Assembly (NCBI GenBank): GCA_022072055.1
Contig: JAJVIK010000021.1
Location: 94,189 to 158,188 of the forward strand
Source of the DNA: a bacterium
GTDB lineage: Bacteria; Hinthialibacterota; Hinthialibacteria; OLB16
Direction: 5' to 3'
Length of the DNA: 64,000 nt
In this document: positions 34,918 to 43,749 of the stretch, in pieces
Layout of the letters: every line of letters begins with the position of its first letter
Position numbering within the stretch: the first letter of the stretch is position 1
Notes under the pieces: model-generated
What the model saw: the letters and a program-made list of their open reading frames with translations, nothing else
Told to the model about the DNA's origin: nothing
The model's database searches: none
Translations under genes and position numbers: made by a program

Positions 34918-35850
34918 TTAGTTAAACAAACGGATCACATCCGGCTTTGTTATGGGGATCGGCTTCCCATCCACCAGGGCCTGTGCGATCGCTGTCCAAT
35001 TCTCCAGGGAAAGAGCATCGGCGATGGTGGCGATCTTCTTCCCTTCCCGGTTGAAGATCAGAGTGAAGGGATCCGCCGTGTAATCCGGATCAATCCCAGT
35101 CCTGAACCGAACATCCGGACCGGGCGCCTTGAGGTAATTGTCGAAGGTCAGCCCCATTTTGGGAACAAAGGCCTCCACATCCTTGCGGCGCGCCTCGACA
35201 TCAGTGTTCACCCCGACCACGGATAGTCCCCTATCCCGGAAGGCGCGGTGGATCTTCTCGAGGTGAGGAAGCTCCTCCACACAGGGACCGCACTCAATCC
35301 CCCACATATTGACCAGGAGGATTCTTCCCTTGTGGAACTTGACCAACTCCAGAATCCCTTCCGGGGTGATTTGATCGAGAGGATGACCGTGGGGGGCCGT
35401 GGCGGAGGGGGGGGTCGTTTCAGAAGGCCATCCGGATGGGGGTTCGTTCGCGGGAATCAGCTCACCACCCGCCGGAGCGTCCGTTTCGATCGCAAGGCTC
35501 GGGGATGGAGCGGATTCCGAGGGTGGAGCGGCAACCATCGAGGGGACCTCACCCGTTTCCAGAGAGGATCCTGAGTCTGAGACTGAGGCGCCCATCACCT
35601 CCGCCTCCGAGGTTACAGGTTCCGGGGCCGGTATTTCGATCTGCTTCCTTTCCGGGAGCGGGGGAAGGGGGCGCTTGGAGCGCTCCCAGCGCTCCTTGGC
35701 GGATTCCCGGCGGAGGAAAGGAGGATCGACCAGCGGACCGGAGGACTGGGCAAAGTCGCCGTGGTCGTGGTCATCACTCTTGGTGCGGACCCCCGAGCAC
35801 CCGGCCAAGAGAACGGATAGAAACAGGAGCGCAAACAGGAATCTGGACAT
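34918..35850 (-). CDS. TlpA-like thioredoxin-fold lipoprotein
   Basis: 310 residues from the ATG at 35850. This start is chosen because it gives a lipobox (FALLFLSVLLAGC), whereas the upstream 73 codons overlap argS. After the lipid-anchored Cys comes an acidic/Pro/Ser-rich linker of ~130 residues, then a TlpA/ResA domain with active site CGPC in WGIECGPCVEELP. The C-terminal part (VRFRTGIDPDYTADPFTLIF, then a KKIATIADALS-like strand) mirrors the N-terminal domain of the DsbD-like neighbour. It probably reduces exported thiol proteins or cytochrome haem sites, recharged by the DsbD-like protein encoded next. Confidence 0.87.
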   Translation of the reverse strand: MSRFLFALLFLSVLLAGCSGVRTKSDDHDHGDFAQSSGPLVDPPFLRRESAKERWERSKRPLPPLPERKQIEIPAPEPVTSEAEVMGASVSDSGSSLETGEVPSMVAAPPSESAPSPSLAIETDAPAGGELIPANEPPSGWPSETTPPSATAPHGHPLDQITPEGILELVKFHKGRILLVNMWGIECGPCVEELPHLEKIHRAFRDRGLSVVGVNTDVEARRKDVEAFVPKMGLTFDNYLKAPGPDVRFRTGIDPDYTADPFTLIFNREGKKIATIADALSLENWTAIAQALVDGKPIPITKPDVIRLFN

Positions 35851-35905
35851 CACGGTCTTATTATCCTCATCGCGTGGGGGGGAGGCAATCAGGGCTTCCA
35901 CTCGC

Positions 35906-37627
35906 TCACATCTCTTCCGGGGCGGCAATCCCAAGAAGCCCAAGACCGGTCCGTAGCAGGGTCCGGACACAGGCGACCAGGAGCAGGCGGGTCCCCGCCA
36001 CGCTTGGTTGCTCGACCAGCACATGGTGCGCATTGTAGAAACGATTGGCGTGATCGGCGATATCCACAAGGGTCTGGGCCAGAATCGAGGGCTCGTACTC
36101 CTCGGCGGCGCGCGAAATGGCGCGTGGAAAATTCTCGAGATCTTTAAGGATTTCGATGGCCTCCGGGTTGTCCAAGGCCGAAAACTCGATGCTCGCGGCC
36201 TCCCGCAAAGGGGACATCCCCCGTTCGACCCCCTTGCGGAGGATGCTGGAGAGACGAGCGTGGGTGTACATCACATACGGCCCGGTGTCCCCATCAAAAT
36301 TCAGGATCCGCGCCCAATCGAAGACCCAATCCTTGATGCGACGGCGGGAGAGGTCGTAGAAGCGGATCGCGCCCACCCCAACTTGTTCCGCCACCTCCGT
36401 TCGGTTGGGGAGCTCCGGGTTCTTCTCGGCGATGATTCGGTCCACTCGCTCGACCGCTTGGTCGAGCACATCCTCAAGGAAGATCACCTTCCCTTTGCGG
36501 CTGCTCATCACCCCTTCCGCGAAGCTGATCAGGCCGAAGGCGACATGAACACAGTCCTTGGCCCACGGCTCGCCGAGAAGCTCCAGGGTCTTGAAGACCT
36601 GCTTGAAATGCTCATTTTGCTGGGTGGCGACAAAATAGAGGTTCTTGTCGAAGGCGTAGGTTTCGTGGCGGTAGCAAGCCGCCGCGAGGTCACGTGTGGC
36701 ATAGAGGGAGGCGTCATCGCTGCGTTGGATGATGATGGGGGTGAGGCCATGCGGTTCGAGGTCGACAATCTTCGCGCCGCGTGACTCGACCAGCAGCCCT
36801 TTTTCCTGGAGACGGTCGATTACCGGCTGCATCTTGTCGTTGTAGAAGGACTCCCCGGAGTAAGTGTCAAACTCGACCCCAAGCCGGTCATACATCCTCT
36901 GGAACTCGACAAGCGACAGGCTCTTGAAACGCTCCCAGATGGAGGTCGCCTCGGGGTCACCGTCTTCCAGGCGCTTGAACCATTCCCGTCCTTGGTCCTC
37001 CAGGCTCGGATCGGCCTCGGCCTCATCGTGGAAGCGAACATAAAGTTTGAGCAGGGCCTTGATCGGCGAGGGGCCCTCAAGGTCCACCTCTTCGCCCCAC
37101 TTCCTGTAGGCCACGATCAGCTTCCCGAACTGGGTTCCCCAATCCCCCAAGTGATTGATCCGGACACAGCGGTATCCCTGGAAGGCCAGCAAGTTCCCGA
37201 CCGAGGCGCCGATCACGGTGGAGCGGAGGTGCCCCACGCTGAAGGGCTTGGCGATGTTCGGGGAGGAATAGTCCAAGACGACTGTCTTCCCCGCCCCGAC
37301 TTCGTTCGAACCATATCGCTCCCCCTGGTCCAGGATGGCTTGGAGAACCTTCTTGGCTTGGACCGCGGGGTCAAAACGGATGTTGAGGTACCCGCCCACC
37401 GCCTCAACCGAGGCAAGCCCCGCCACCGCCTTCTCCGAAAGGTCCGCGGCCGCCTGCTTGGCGATGTCCGCGGGTGGGCGCTTGAGAACCCCCGCGAGCC
37501 GGAAACAGGGCAACGCCAGATCTCCACGGCTCCGGTCGGAGGGGATCTCCAGGAGTGTGTCGATTTCCTCCGTGCCGACACCAAGCCCTTGGGAAAGAAT
37601 TTGGACAATCCGATGACGTTCGTTCAT
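35906..37627 (-). CDS. argS: Arginine-tRNA ligase
   Basis: 573 residues, full length for class Ia ArgRS. It has the N-terminal additional domain (~1-100), the HIGH-like signature in PNIAKPFSVGHLRST, the KMSKS-equivalent loop in GVMSSRKGKVIFLED, and the DALR anticodon-binding C-terminus (YNAHHVL through LGLLGIAAPEEM). It charges tRNA-Arg. It lies between hflX (24 nt upstream) and the thioredoxin lipoprotein gene on the same strand. No lesion is seen. Confidence 0.97.
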   Translation of the reverse strand: MNERHRIVQILSQGLGVGTEEIDTLLEIPSDRSRGDLALPCFRLAGVLKRPPADIAKQAAADLSEKAVAGLASVEAVGGYLNIRFDPAVQAKKVLQAILDQGERYGSNEVGAGKTVVLDYSSPNIAKPFSVGHLRSTVIGASVGNLLAFQGYRCVRINHLGDWGTQFGKLIVAYRKWGEEVDLEGPSPIKALLKLYVRFHDEAEADPSLEDQGREWFKRLEDGDPEATSIWERFKSLSLVEFQRMYDRLGVEFDTYSGESFYNDKMQPVIDRLQEKGLLVESRGAKIVDLEPHGLTPIIIQRSDDASLYATRDLAAACYRHETYAFDKNLYFVATQQNEHFKQVFKTLELLGEPWAKDCVHVAFGLISFAEGVMSSRKGKVIFLEDVLDQAVERVDRIIAEKNPELPNRTEVAEQVGVGAIRFYDLSRRRIKDWVFDWARILNFDGDTGPYVMYTHARLSSILRKGVERGMSPLREAASIEFSALDNPEAIEILKDLENFPRAISRAAEEYEPSILAQTLVDIADHANRFYNAHHVLVEQPSVAGTRLLLVACVRTLLRTGLGLLGIAAPEEM

Positions 37628-37650
37628 ATTCGACTTTCAGTAAGAGAGGG

Positions 37651-38823
37651 TCAGGCGGTTGCGGGGAATTCACGACCCCCGCGACCGTCCGACCCCCTTG
37701 TGGAAAGGGAATCGTAAACCGCTTGGCGGAGTTCGGGGAGACCCTCGCGGCTGCGCGCGGATAGAAACACCGCCTCCGGAAAGCGACCCCGCAGGTGGTC
37801 GAGGGTTTCGCTGTCCGCGGCGTCGATTTTGTTGAAGGCGAGCAGGACCCGCTGATCCTCCGCGCCAAGTTCCTCCAAGGTCTTCTCGACTGTCTCCATC
37901 TGCGCCCGAAGGGTGGGCGAGGAGGCATCCGCGACATGGACCAGCAGGTTGGCCGCGAGGGCCTCGGAGAGGGTGGAGTGAAAACTGGCGACCAGCTCGT
38001 GCGGCAAACGCCGGATGAACCCGACCGTGTCGCTGAACAGGGCGATTCGGGAATCCTTGAGGTGAACACGGCGGGTGGTGGTGTCGAGCGTGGCGAACAG
38101 ACGGTCGTCGGCGTAAACCGATTCGCCGCTGAGGGCGTTCAGAAGCGTGCTTTTCCCGGCGTTGGTGTAGCCCACCAACGCGACCGTCCACTGCCCGGCG
38201 CGATTGCGGACCCGGGATTCGCCCTGCTTCTTGAGTTTCTCGATCTTTTCACGCAAGAGGTCGGCGCGGGCGCGCATCGCCTGAGCTTTCTTGCCGAGGG
38301 CTGACTCGCCGAAACCGCGCAGGCCACCGCGATAGGCGCGGGTGGTGGTGCTCCTGTCCATCTTCGGGTTGAAGTAGTTCAGATAGGCGAGTTCGACCTG
38401 GAGCTTGGCCTCGGCGGTCTTGGCGCGGCGCGCGAAAATCTCAAGGATCAGCTCGGTGCGGTCCATCACGTGCGACCCGGTCTCGTGCTCCAGGTGCGCG
38501 ATCTGATTGGGGGAAAGGCGGCCATCGATGAGGACCGTGTCCGCCAGTCGCTCATCGCAGAGTGTCCCGATCTGGTCCGCCTTGCCGGGCCCCACAAAGT
38601 ACTCCCGATGCGGCGCGGGTCGGCGTTGAACCACATGTCCCACGACTTGGCCGTCGAGAGTCTCCACCAGCCGCGAAATCTCCTCAAACTGATCCTCTCC
38701 CTCCTCGGCGGGAAGGTTGGGCGGAACCACTTGGACGACAACGATCCGCTTAAAGGGGGTGCCGAGTTCTTTCGGGCCGGAACGCTCGGGAAACTGGTAA
38801 ACAGGCGTTTTGACTTGGGGCAT
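37651..38823 (-). CDS. hflX: HflX-type GTPase
   Basis: 390 residues. N-terminal HflX domain (VQVVPPNLPAEEGEDQFEEI, YFVGPGKADQI, DGRLSPNQIAHLEHETGSHV) and G domain with G1 GYTNAGKST, G3 DTVGFI and G4 NKID. HflX binds the ribosome and rescues or splits stalled particles. The segment between the two domains, which normally reads GGIGxRGPGExxLExDRR, is replaced here by GGLRGFGESALGKKAQAMR. The key Gly-rich loop is kept only in part, so this is a divergent subfamily. A promoter-like pair lies just upstream, so it may be transcribed apart from sucD. Confidence 0.9.
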   Translation of the reverse strand: MPQVKTPVYQFPERSGPKELGTPFKRIVVVQVVPPNLPAEEGEDQFEEISRLVETLDGQVVGHVVQRRPAPHREYFVGPGKADQIGTLCDERLADTVLIDGRLSPNQIAHLEHETGSHVMDRTELILEIFARRAKTAEAKLQVELAYLNYFNPKMDRSTTTRAYRGGLRGFGESALGKKAQAMRARADLLREKIEKLKKQGESRVRNRAGQWTVALVGYTNAGKSTLLNALSGESVYADDRLFATLDTTTRRVHLKDSRIALFSDTVGFIRRLPHELVASFHSTLSEALAANLLVHVADASSPTLRAQMETVEKTLEELGAEDQRVLLAFNKIDAADSETLDHLRGRFPEAVFLSARSREGLPELRQAVYDSLSTRGSDGRGGREFPATA

Positions 38824-38848
38824 GCGTGTGTTTGGTTCAACCGCTTCC

Positions 38849-38878
38849 AGTATACAGGATGGGCTGGAATGGGGTGAA
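38849..38878 (-). promoter_or_regulatory. Promoter-like pair upstream of hflX
   Basis: On the minus strand, TTCACC (38878-38873), an 18-nt spacer and TATACT (38854-38849) end 25 nt before the hflX ATG. They lie in the 65-nt gap after sucD. Confidence 0.4.
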
Positions 38879-38888
38879 GGAGCTCGGT

Positions 38889-39767
38889 CTATCTCCCCAG
38901 CACTCGTTTCATGGTCGCTCCGATTTCAGCGGGGGAATCGCAGACATGGATTCCAGCCGAGCGCATGGCCTCCATCTTGGCCGCGGCGGTTCCCTTCCCC
39001 CCCGAGATGATCGCGCCGGCATGCCCCATGCGTCGCCCGGGAGGAGCTGTCCGACCGGCGATGAATCCCACGACGGGCTTGGAGAACCCGTTCTCCCGAA
39101 TCCAGGCCGCGGCATTTTCCTCATCCTCACCACCAATCTCCCCAATCATCACAATCGCTTCGGTATCCGAGTCTTCAGCGAAGAGCCGGAGGGCATCCAG
39201 GAAGCGGGTCCCGATCACCGGATCGCCGCCGATCCCGATACAGGTGGATTGCCCGAGGCCCAGATCGGTGAGCTGCTTGACAGCCTCATAGGTCAATGTC
39301 CCGCTCCTGGAAATGACCCCAATGCTTCCGGGCTGGTGGATGAAGCCCGGCATGATCCCAGCCTTGGCCTTGCCGGGAGAGATCACCCCTGGGCAGTTCG
39401 GGCCGACCCAGCGCCTTCCTGGGGTCTCCCGGTAAACCGCCTGCACACGGGCCATGTCCAGGGTCGGGATCCCCTCGGTGATCACAATCGCCAGGGGAAC
39501 TCCGGCGTCATGGGCCTCCAGGATCGCGTCCGCGGCGACCGAGGCGGGCACGAACAGGAGCGACACATTCGCCCCTTCCTTGGCCACCGCCTCGTGGACT
39601 GTGTCAAACACGGGCCGGTCGAGGTGGGTGGTTCCACCCTTGCCGGGGGTCACTCCGGCCACGATCCGGGTCCCATACGCGATACACTGCTCGGCGTGAA
39701 ACGAGCCTTCCTTTCCGGTCAGGCCTTGCACCACCACGCGCGATTCTTCATCCAGCAGTATGCTCAT
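38889..39767 (-). CDS. sucD: Succinate-CoA ligase, alpha subunit
   Basis: 292 residues from the ATG at 39767 (SD AGGATAAGGA), the usual SucD length; the 14 codons upstream are unsupported. It has the CoA-binding Rossmann domain ([28 protein letters not shown]), [14 protein letters not shown], and the ligase domain with the phospho-His in [11 protein letters not shown]. It makes succinate and a nucleoside triphosphate from succinyl-CoA in the citric acid cycle, together with SucC. The two subunit genes are separated by a small pseudopilin gene, which is unusual. Confidence 0.97.
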   Translation of the reverse strand: MSILLDEESRVVVQGLTGKEGSFHAEQCIAYGTRIVAGVTPGKGGTTHLDRPVFDTVHEAVAKEGANVSLLFVPASVAADAILEAHDAGVPLAIVITEGIPTLDMARVQAVYRETPGRRWVGPNCPGVISPGKAKAGIMPGFIHQPGSIGVISRSGTLTYEAVKQLTDLGLGQSTCIGIGGDPVIGTRFLDALRLFAEDSDTEAIVMIGEIGGEDEENAAAWIRENGFSKPVVGFIAGRTAPPGRRMGHAGAIISGGKGTAAAKMEAMRSAGIHVCDSPAEIGATMKRVLGR

Positions 39768-39805
39768 TGTCCTTATCCTCAATTCGGTGGGATTGAACCC
39801 ACGCG

Positions 39806-40024
39806 TCACGGTTCCGTGGGAGTCGGCGTTGGCGACCGATACCCCGGGATGAATCGATTGGTCTGCTCGGCGCGAACCCCCGCTTGACGGCTGGCTTCCT
39901 TGGCGCGGTCAATCGCTTTCCGGCTCAGAAAGAACGCCGCCGAGGCCAGGATCAAGATGATGACAATCACCACAAGCATCTCGATGAGGGTGAAGGCGCG
40001 AGAGCCGCCCCTTGGGCGAGACAT
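39806..40024 (-). CDS. Minimal pseudopilin-like protein between sucC and sucD
   Basis: 72 residues from the ATG at 40024 (another ATG lies four codons upstream). A prepilin-type leader and helix are complete: [31 protein letters not shown]. Glu is at +5, as needed for methylation and assembly. After the helix only ~30 residues remain ([19 protein letters not shown]...), ending in a short SPTPTPTEP tail. There is no globular head like that of GspG/H, so it is a stub pseudopilin. It is co-oriented with gaps of 28 and 38 nt to sucC and sucD, so it is probably in the same transcript. Confidence 0.75.
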   Translation of the reverse strand: MSRPRGGSRAFTLIEMLVVIVIILILASAAFFLSRKAIDRAKEASRQAGVRAEQTNRFIPGYRSPTPTPTEP

Positions 40025-40052
40025 GATGGCGCGCATCCTCTTCGCGGGGAAT

Positions 40053-41213
40053 CTACTTCAGCGCCGCGGTCACCTTCTCCGCCGCCTCGGCGAGTCCGCG
40101 CGCCACTCCGAATTTGATCGGCGCCTCCTCCAGCATCCTGGCCCCCTCGGCGGCGTTGGTGCCCTCCAAGCGCACCACCACCGGGACATCCACTTTCACC
40201 TGCTCCAAGGCCTGGATCACGCCTCCGGCCACCCGATCGCAGCGGACAATTCCTCCGAAGATGTTGATCAGCACCGCTTTCACATTGGGGTCACTCATCA
40301 GGATGCGGAAAGCCGCCGACACTCGCTCAACACTCGCCCCGCCGCCCACATCCAGAAAATTCGCCGGCTCCCCGCCCGCCAATTTGATGATGTCCATGGT
40401 CGCCATCGCCAGCCCCGCGCCGTTGACCATGCAGCCCACATTCCCATCCAGCTTGATGTAGTTCAGGTCATGCTTGGAGGCTTCGATCTCCAGTTCCTCC
40501 TCCTCGTGCAGATCGCGATACTCCGCGATCTCGGGATGCCGGAAGAGCGCGTTGTCGTCAAAGGTCATCTTGGCGTCGAGCGCAAGCACATCCCCATCCT
40601 CGGTCACCACCAGCGGATTGACCTCCACAAGGGTGGCGTCGGTCTTCACAAAGGTCTCATACAGAGCAGTGAGCAGCGCAGCGGCCTTAAGGGCGGTCTT
40701 GCCGGAGAGGCCGAGCGCGAAGGCGGTCCTCCGCGCGGCGTGGCCGCCCAGGCCGAAGCGGATATCGATCGGGGTCCGGATGATTTTTCCCGGTGTTCTT
40801 GCCGCAACCTCCTCGATGTCCACTCCCCCCGCGGCGCTCGCGATCAGAACCGGATTGGAGATGGTTCGGTCAAACAGGATCGCCGCATAGAGTTCCTGCT
40901 TGATTTTGGAGGCTTCTCCCACCAACACCTTGCGGACCACTCTCCCCTCGGGGCCGGTCTGAGGAGTGACCAGGTTCATGCCAAGGATGGCCTTGGCCAG
41001 GCTTTCGACCTCATCAAGGGATTTGGCGAGTTTGACCCCGCCCCCTTTGCCCCGTCCTCCGGCGTGAATCTGCGCCTTCACCACCCAAGCGGAGCCGCCG
41101 ATGGATTCGGCGATTTGGCGGGCTTGGTGGGGGGTTTCGGCCACCTCGCCCTTGGGGATGGGAACATGGAACCGCGTGAAGATTTCCTTGGCCTGATATT
41201 CGTGGATTTTCAT
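40053..41213 (-). CDS. sucC: Succinate-CoA ligase, beta subunit
   Basis: 386 residues, normal SucC length. N-terminal ATP-grasp domain: [60 protein letters not shown]-terminal ligase domain: [41 protein letters not shown]. Works with SucD; specificity for ADP or GDP cannot be read. It opens the sucC - pseudopilin - sucD set. Confidence 0.97.
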   Translation of the reverse strand: MKIHEYQAKEIFTRFHVPIPKGEVAETPHQARQIAESIGGSAWVVKAQIHAGGRGKGGGVKLAKSLDEVESLAKAILGMNLVTPQTGPEGRVVRKVLVGEASKIKQELYAAILFDRTISNPVLIASAAGGVDIEEVAARTPGKIIRTPIDIRFGLGGHAARRTAFALGLSGKTALKAAALLTALYETFVKTDATLVEVNPLVVTEDGDVLALDAKMTFDDNALFRHPEIAEYRDLHEEEELEIEASKHDLNYIKLDGNVGCMVNGAGLAMATMDIIKLAGGEPANFLDVGGGASVERVSAAFRILMSDPNVKAVLINIFGGIVRCDRVAGGVIQALEQVKVDVPVVVRLEGTNAAEGARMLEEAPIKFGVARGLAEAAEKVTAALK

Positions 41214-41270
41214 GAAGAACCTTTTTTCAGGAAATGGAGGTGGAAGTCTAGACGATGACCGGGACTGGCT

Positions 41271-41678
41271 TCAAGGCAATTGGATCTGTGAGCCGGTCAG
41301 GCACGGTACATGGTATCCAGTCCGGAGGTGAAGGTTGGGTGTCTGAGGAAGCGTGAATTGCGGAGGCTGGGGTTGGAGGTGCGGGTTTTGTACCAGGGTT
41401 TGAGAGGGGTTGAGGAATGGGGGGAAAAGGAGTGTATCGCTTTTGGGGCCTCCGAGCCTGAAGGTGGGGGGAGCGGAAAAGGGCTTGCCCTCGCCAGGGA
41501 TTCCCTCCACGACGATCCCGCCGGCGCGGCGAACTTCATTGGCTGTCAGGCGCACCGACACGATAGCCGAAGTCTCTGACACCTCGCCCACCTTAACCCC
41601 TGTGGCCTGATGGGAACCGGCCTCATGGGCGGATTGGAGAACGAGGCAAGTGAGGAGGAGCAGGGATGGGAGTTTCAT
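41271..41678 (-). pseudogene. Truncated PhoD-like phosphatase/phosphodiesterase, N-terminal fragment
   Basis: The 135-residue frame begins with a signal peptide (KLPSLLLLTCLVLQSAHEAG) and then GVKVGEVSETSAIVSVRLTA, which matches the N-terminal Ig-like domain of secreted PhoD-type alkaline phosphatases. After about residue 65 the sequence becomes low-complexity (many Pro, Gln and Leu) and the frame ends; the metallophosphatase domain is absent. The next gene (sucC) begins 58 nt later, so the rest has been deleted. I treat it as a remnant. It could still be a small exported protein. Confidence 0.5.
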
Positions 41679-41953
41679 GAGGCGAAGCTACACGATTGTC
41701 ACGGTGGCATCAACGCAAGGCCAGTCCATTTCGGATCGTCACTCAGAACCAGCACCCCGCAAGGCGGCAGGGACTGGCTTGTCCTCTTCCCCAGGGTACT
41801 CCCGATCGATTTCGCGCACCGGCTTGGCCTTAGGTCTCCTTCAGGGGGGCGCTGACCACCTGCATCCCTGCCGGGCAGCCTGGCAGCCGACTTCTGCGAT
41901 CCACCACTTGGCGAAGCCGCTGCGACTCGTCAAGCAGCCGTGCGAGGCTCCAC

Positions 41954-43000
41954 TTACGGCTGCACAACCACGACTCTGAAGCCGATGTGGTCGTAACGCC
42001 GCTCGGGCTCGAACCGCAGGCGAAAGGCCGACCGGCAAGGCCAGCCCTCATCAGCCCAACACCCGCCCCGTCGCACCCGGGACACATCTCCATGTTCGCT
42101 TTTCGTTGCCGAACTCCCAGACAAGTACAAGTCGGGATCCGCGCCGCCCGGCAGTTTCCTGTGATACCAGTCCCGGCACCATTCGTAAATGTTCCCGTGC
42201 ATATCGTGGAGGCCCCACGGATTGGGGGGGTAACTCCCGACTTTGGCGGCCCGGTTGAGCGAAGGCCCTGGTTCGGCTCCGTTGTACGGCTTCCCCTTGA
42301 AGTTCGCCTGTTTGCTGCTGAGCTGATTTCCAAAAGAGGTGGCCGTCGCCGTCCCCGCACGGCAAGCGTATTCCCACTGTGCTTCAGTGGGCAGTCGAAA
42401 CTCCCAATCCGCCGGGAGGACGCCTGACTCTCGGCCGAGTTCAGTGAGTCTGTGGCAGAAGGATTCTGCTTCGGCAAAGTTGACGTTGCCAACCGGATAG
42501 TCATCTCCTTCGGGCAATTCCGCCGTTAGCTCTCCCGGCAACTTCCCGACAACCCGTTTCCAATCCCCTTGAGTACTCTCGTACTTGCCGATCCAAAAAC
42601 CCTTGGAGAATGTCACCTCGACCTGATCCTCTCCCGGACGCCGTTCCGGCTCATCGGGCGGGCTCCCCATGACAAATTTGCCGGCCGGGCACCAGCAAAG
42701 TTCGACGCCCTCGACCTCACACTCATCCCCGGCCTTGGAGCCAAGGAAGGAACCCGCCGGCGCCTGTGCAGTGGCACAGATACCGCCTCCGACCAGACCA
42801 GCTACCAGGAGGAGACCCACCGAATGAATCCCCAGCGCGCCGCTCGAACAGGCACGCCATTTAGGCGCCATCATGGGTTGAAGGTTAATGCTGGAGGAGG
42901 ACAAAGTAAAACTGCTCGATCTCGCCATGCGATTCGCGGATAGGCATCCCAGGCTGTCCTTGGGCGGTATGTCGACCGCCCTTTTGATCAGTATCTTCAC
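41954..43000 (-). CDS. SUMF1/FGE-domain protein, membrane-anchored or secreted
   Basis: 348 residues from the GTG at 43000, whose GTGA overlaps the previous stop. ATGs at 42874/42871 give a clean signal peptide (ALGIHSVGLLLVAGLVGGGI) but have no SD. The SUMF1 C-type-lectin-like fold is complete: GKFVMGSPPDEPERRPGEDQ, PVGNVNFAEAESFCHRL, FRLPTEAQWEYACRAGT, NPWGLHDMHGNIYEWCRDWY, RRGGCWADEGWPCRSAFR, HIGFRVVV. In formylglycine-generating enzyme two Cys lie in GGSxxCxxxxC; here the first position is Asp and only the second Cys remains, so oxidase activity is unlikely. It is the last gene of the ECF sigma cassette and probably serves as an envelope effector or sensor. Confidence 0.85.
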   Translation of the reverse strand: MKILIKRAVDIPPKDSLGCLSANRMARSSSFTLSSSSINLQPMMAPKWRACSSGALGIHSVGLLLVAGLVGGGICATAQAPAGSFLGSKAGDECEVEGVELCWCPAGKFVMGSPPDEPERRPGEDQVEVTFSKGFWIGKYESTQGDWKRVVGKLPGELTAELPEGDDYPVGNVNFAEAESFCHRLTELGRESGVLPADWEFRLPTEAQWEYACRAGTATATSFGNQLSSKQANFKGKPYNGAEPGPSLNRAAKVGSYPPNPWGLHDMHGNIYEWCRDWYHRKLPGGADPDLYLSGSSATKSEHGDVSRVRRGGCWADEGWPCRSAFRLRFEPERRYDHIGFRVVVVQP

Positions 43001-43749
43001 TCCAGGCCTACCCTGAGCCGGACGAGTAGTGTCCCGTAATTGTCGAATTGAATCCTGATTCCATAGTTCAAGCCCGGTTGAACGGAAAAAGTTCTCTTGA
43101 AAGTCTGAGTCATCCCAATCGGCTTGCCAACGTCCAGGGTTGTCCCAGGAAGCTCTTCCCGATCCTCGACGGTGGAAACCGACACCTCAAAATCGCGAAG
43201 GATGACTCGTTCGGAAGGACCTCGTTCAACCGCACCCGCGCCGATCTTAACGCCGGTGCTCAGATCGCTTTTCCGGACTCGATACAGACCATCGGCTTCC
43301 TTTTCGAAGTACTCGAGAGACTCGCTCGGACCGATCGCGACCACAAAATCCTGGCCAAACCGGTTGATGACCTTCGGGGCGACAAGCATCTCGACTCTTG
43401 GAATCCCGCCCGACTTCGGAGGCTCGGAGGCTCCATTCCAGGTCCATCCGGTCGCGTCTGCGACAAAATGGGCCCCTCCCAAATCGATTAAATCGGCAAT
43501 GTTGAAGAACGACACTCCCTCATCTTCGTTAAGCCGGCGGATCCATTTCGCTGGGTCAGATTCCGCGGCGGGGTCACCAATCCCCACCCAGATTGGGTCC
43601 GTCAAAGAGGTTTCGCCATCGAAGTTTCCAATCACGCGATAGAAAGTGCATTCAAGGCGATAGTGGTCTGCCTGCGTTGAACCGACGGCGTTTGCACTCA
43701 AGGCCAAAGACAGCGCGACCGTGAAAACTCTGATCCAACTCACCCTCAT
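42997..43749 (-). CDS. Secreted protein of unknown function in ECF cassette
   Basis: 250 residues from the ATG at 43749 (strong SD AAAAGGAGACAG) with a Sec signal (RVFTVALSLALSANAVGS). The mature part is beta-rich. Its segment VEMLVAPKVINRFGQDFVVA and the C-terminal GLNYGIRIQFDNYGTLLVRL recall the strands of secretin-type domains (secretins read 'xPKVxTxxGQxAxI'), but the match is weak. There is no lipobox or enzyme motif. Starts and stops overlap by 4 nt with both neighbours, so it is produced with the sigma factor, the membrane protein and the SUMF1 protein. It may be the periplasmic ligand or sensor of the cassette. Confidence 0.7.
   Translation of the reverse strand: MRVSWIRVFTVALSLALSANAVGSTQADHYRLECTFYRVIGNFDGETSLTDPIWVGIGDPAAESDPAKWIRRLNEDEGVSFFNIADLIDLGGAHFVADATGWTWNGASEPPKSGGIPRVEMLVAPKVINRFGQDFVVAIGPSESLEYFEKEADGLYRVRKSDLSTGVKIGAGAVERGPSERVILRDFEVSVSTVEDREELPGTTLDVGKPIGMTQTFKRTFSVQPGLNYGIRIQFDNYGTLLVRLRVGLE

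Noticed and set aside
39766..39806. T-arm-like GTGGGTTCAATCCCACC on the minus strand between the pseudopilin and sucD
   Set aside because: No complementary acceptor arm, D arm or anticodon arm lies at tRNA distance upstream; the similarity is to a T arm only.
41830..42504. 224-codon minus-strand frame
   Set aside because: It overlaps the SUMF1 gene in another frame and has no motif or SD.
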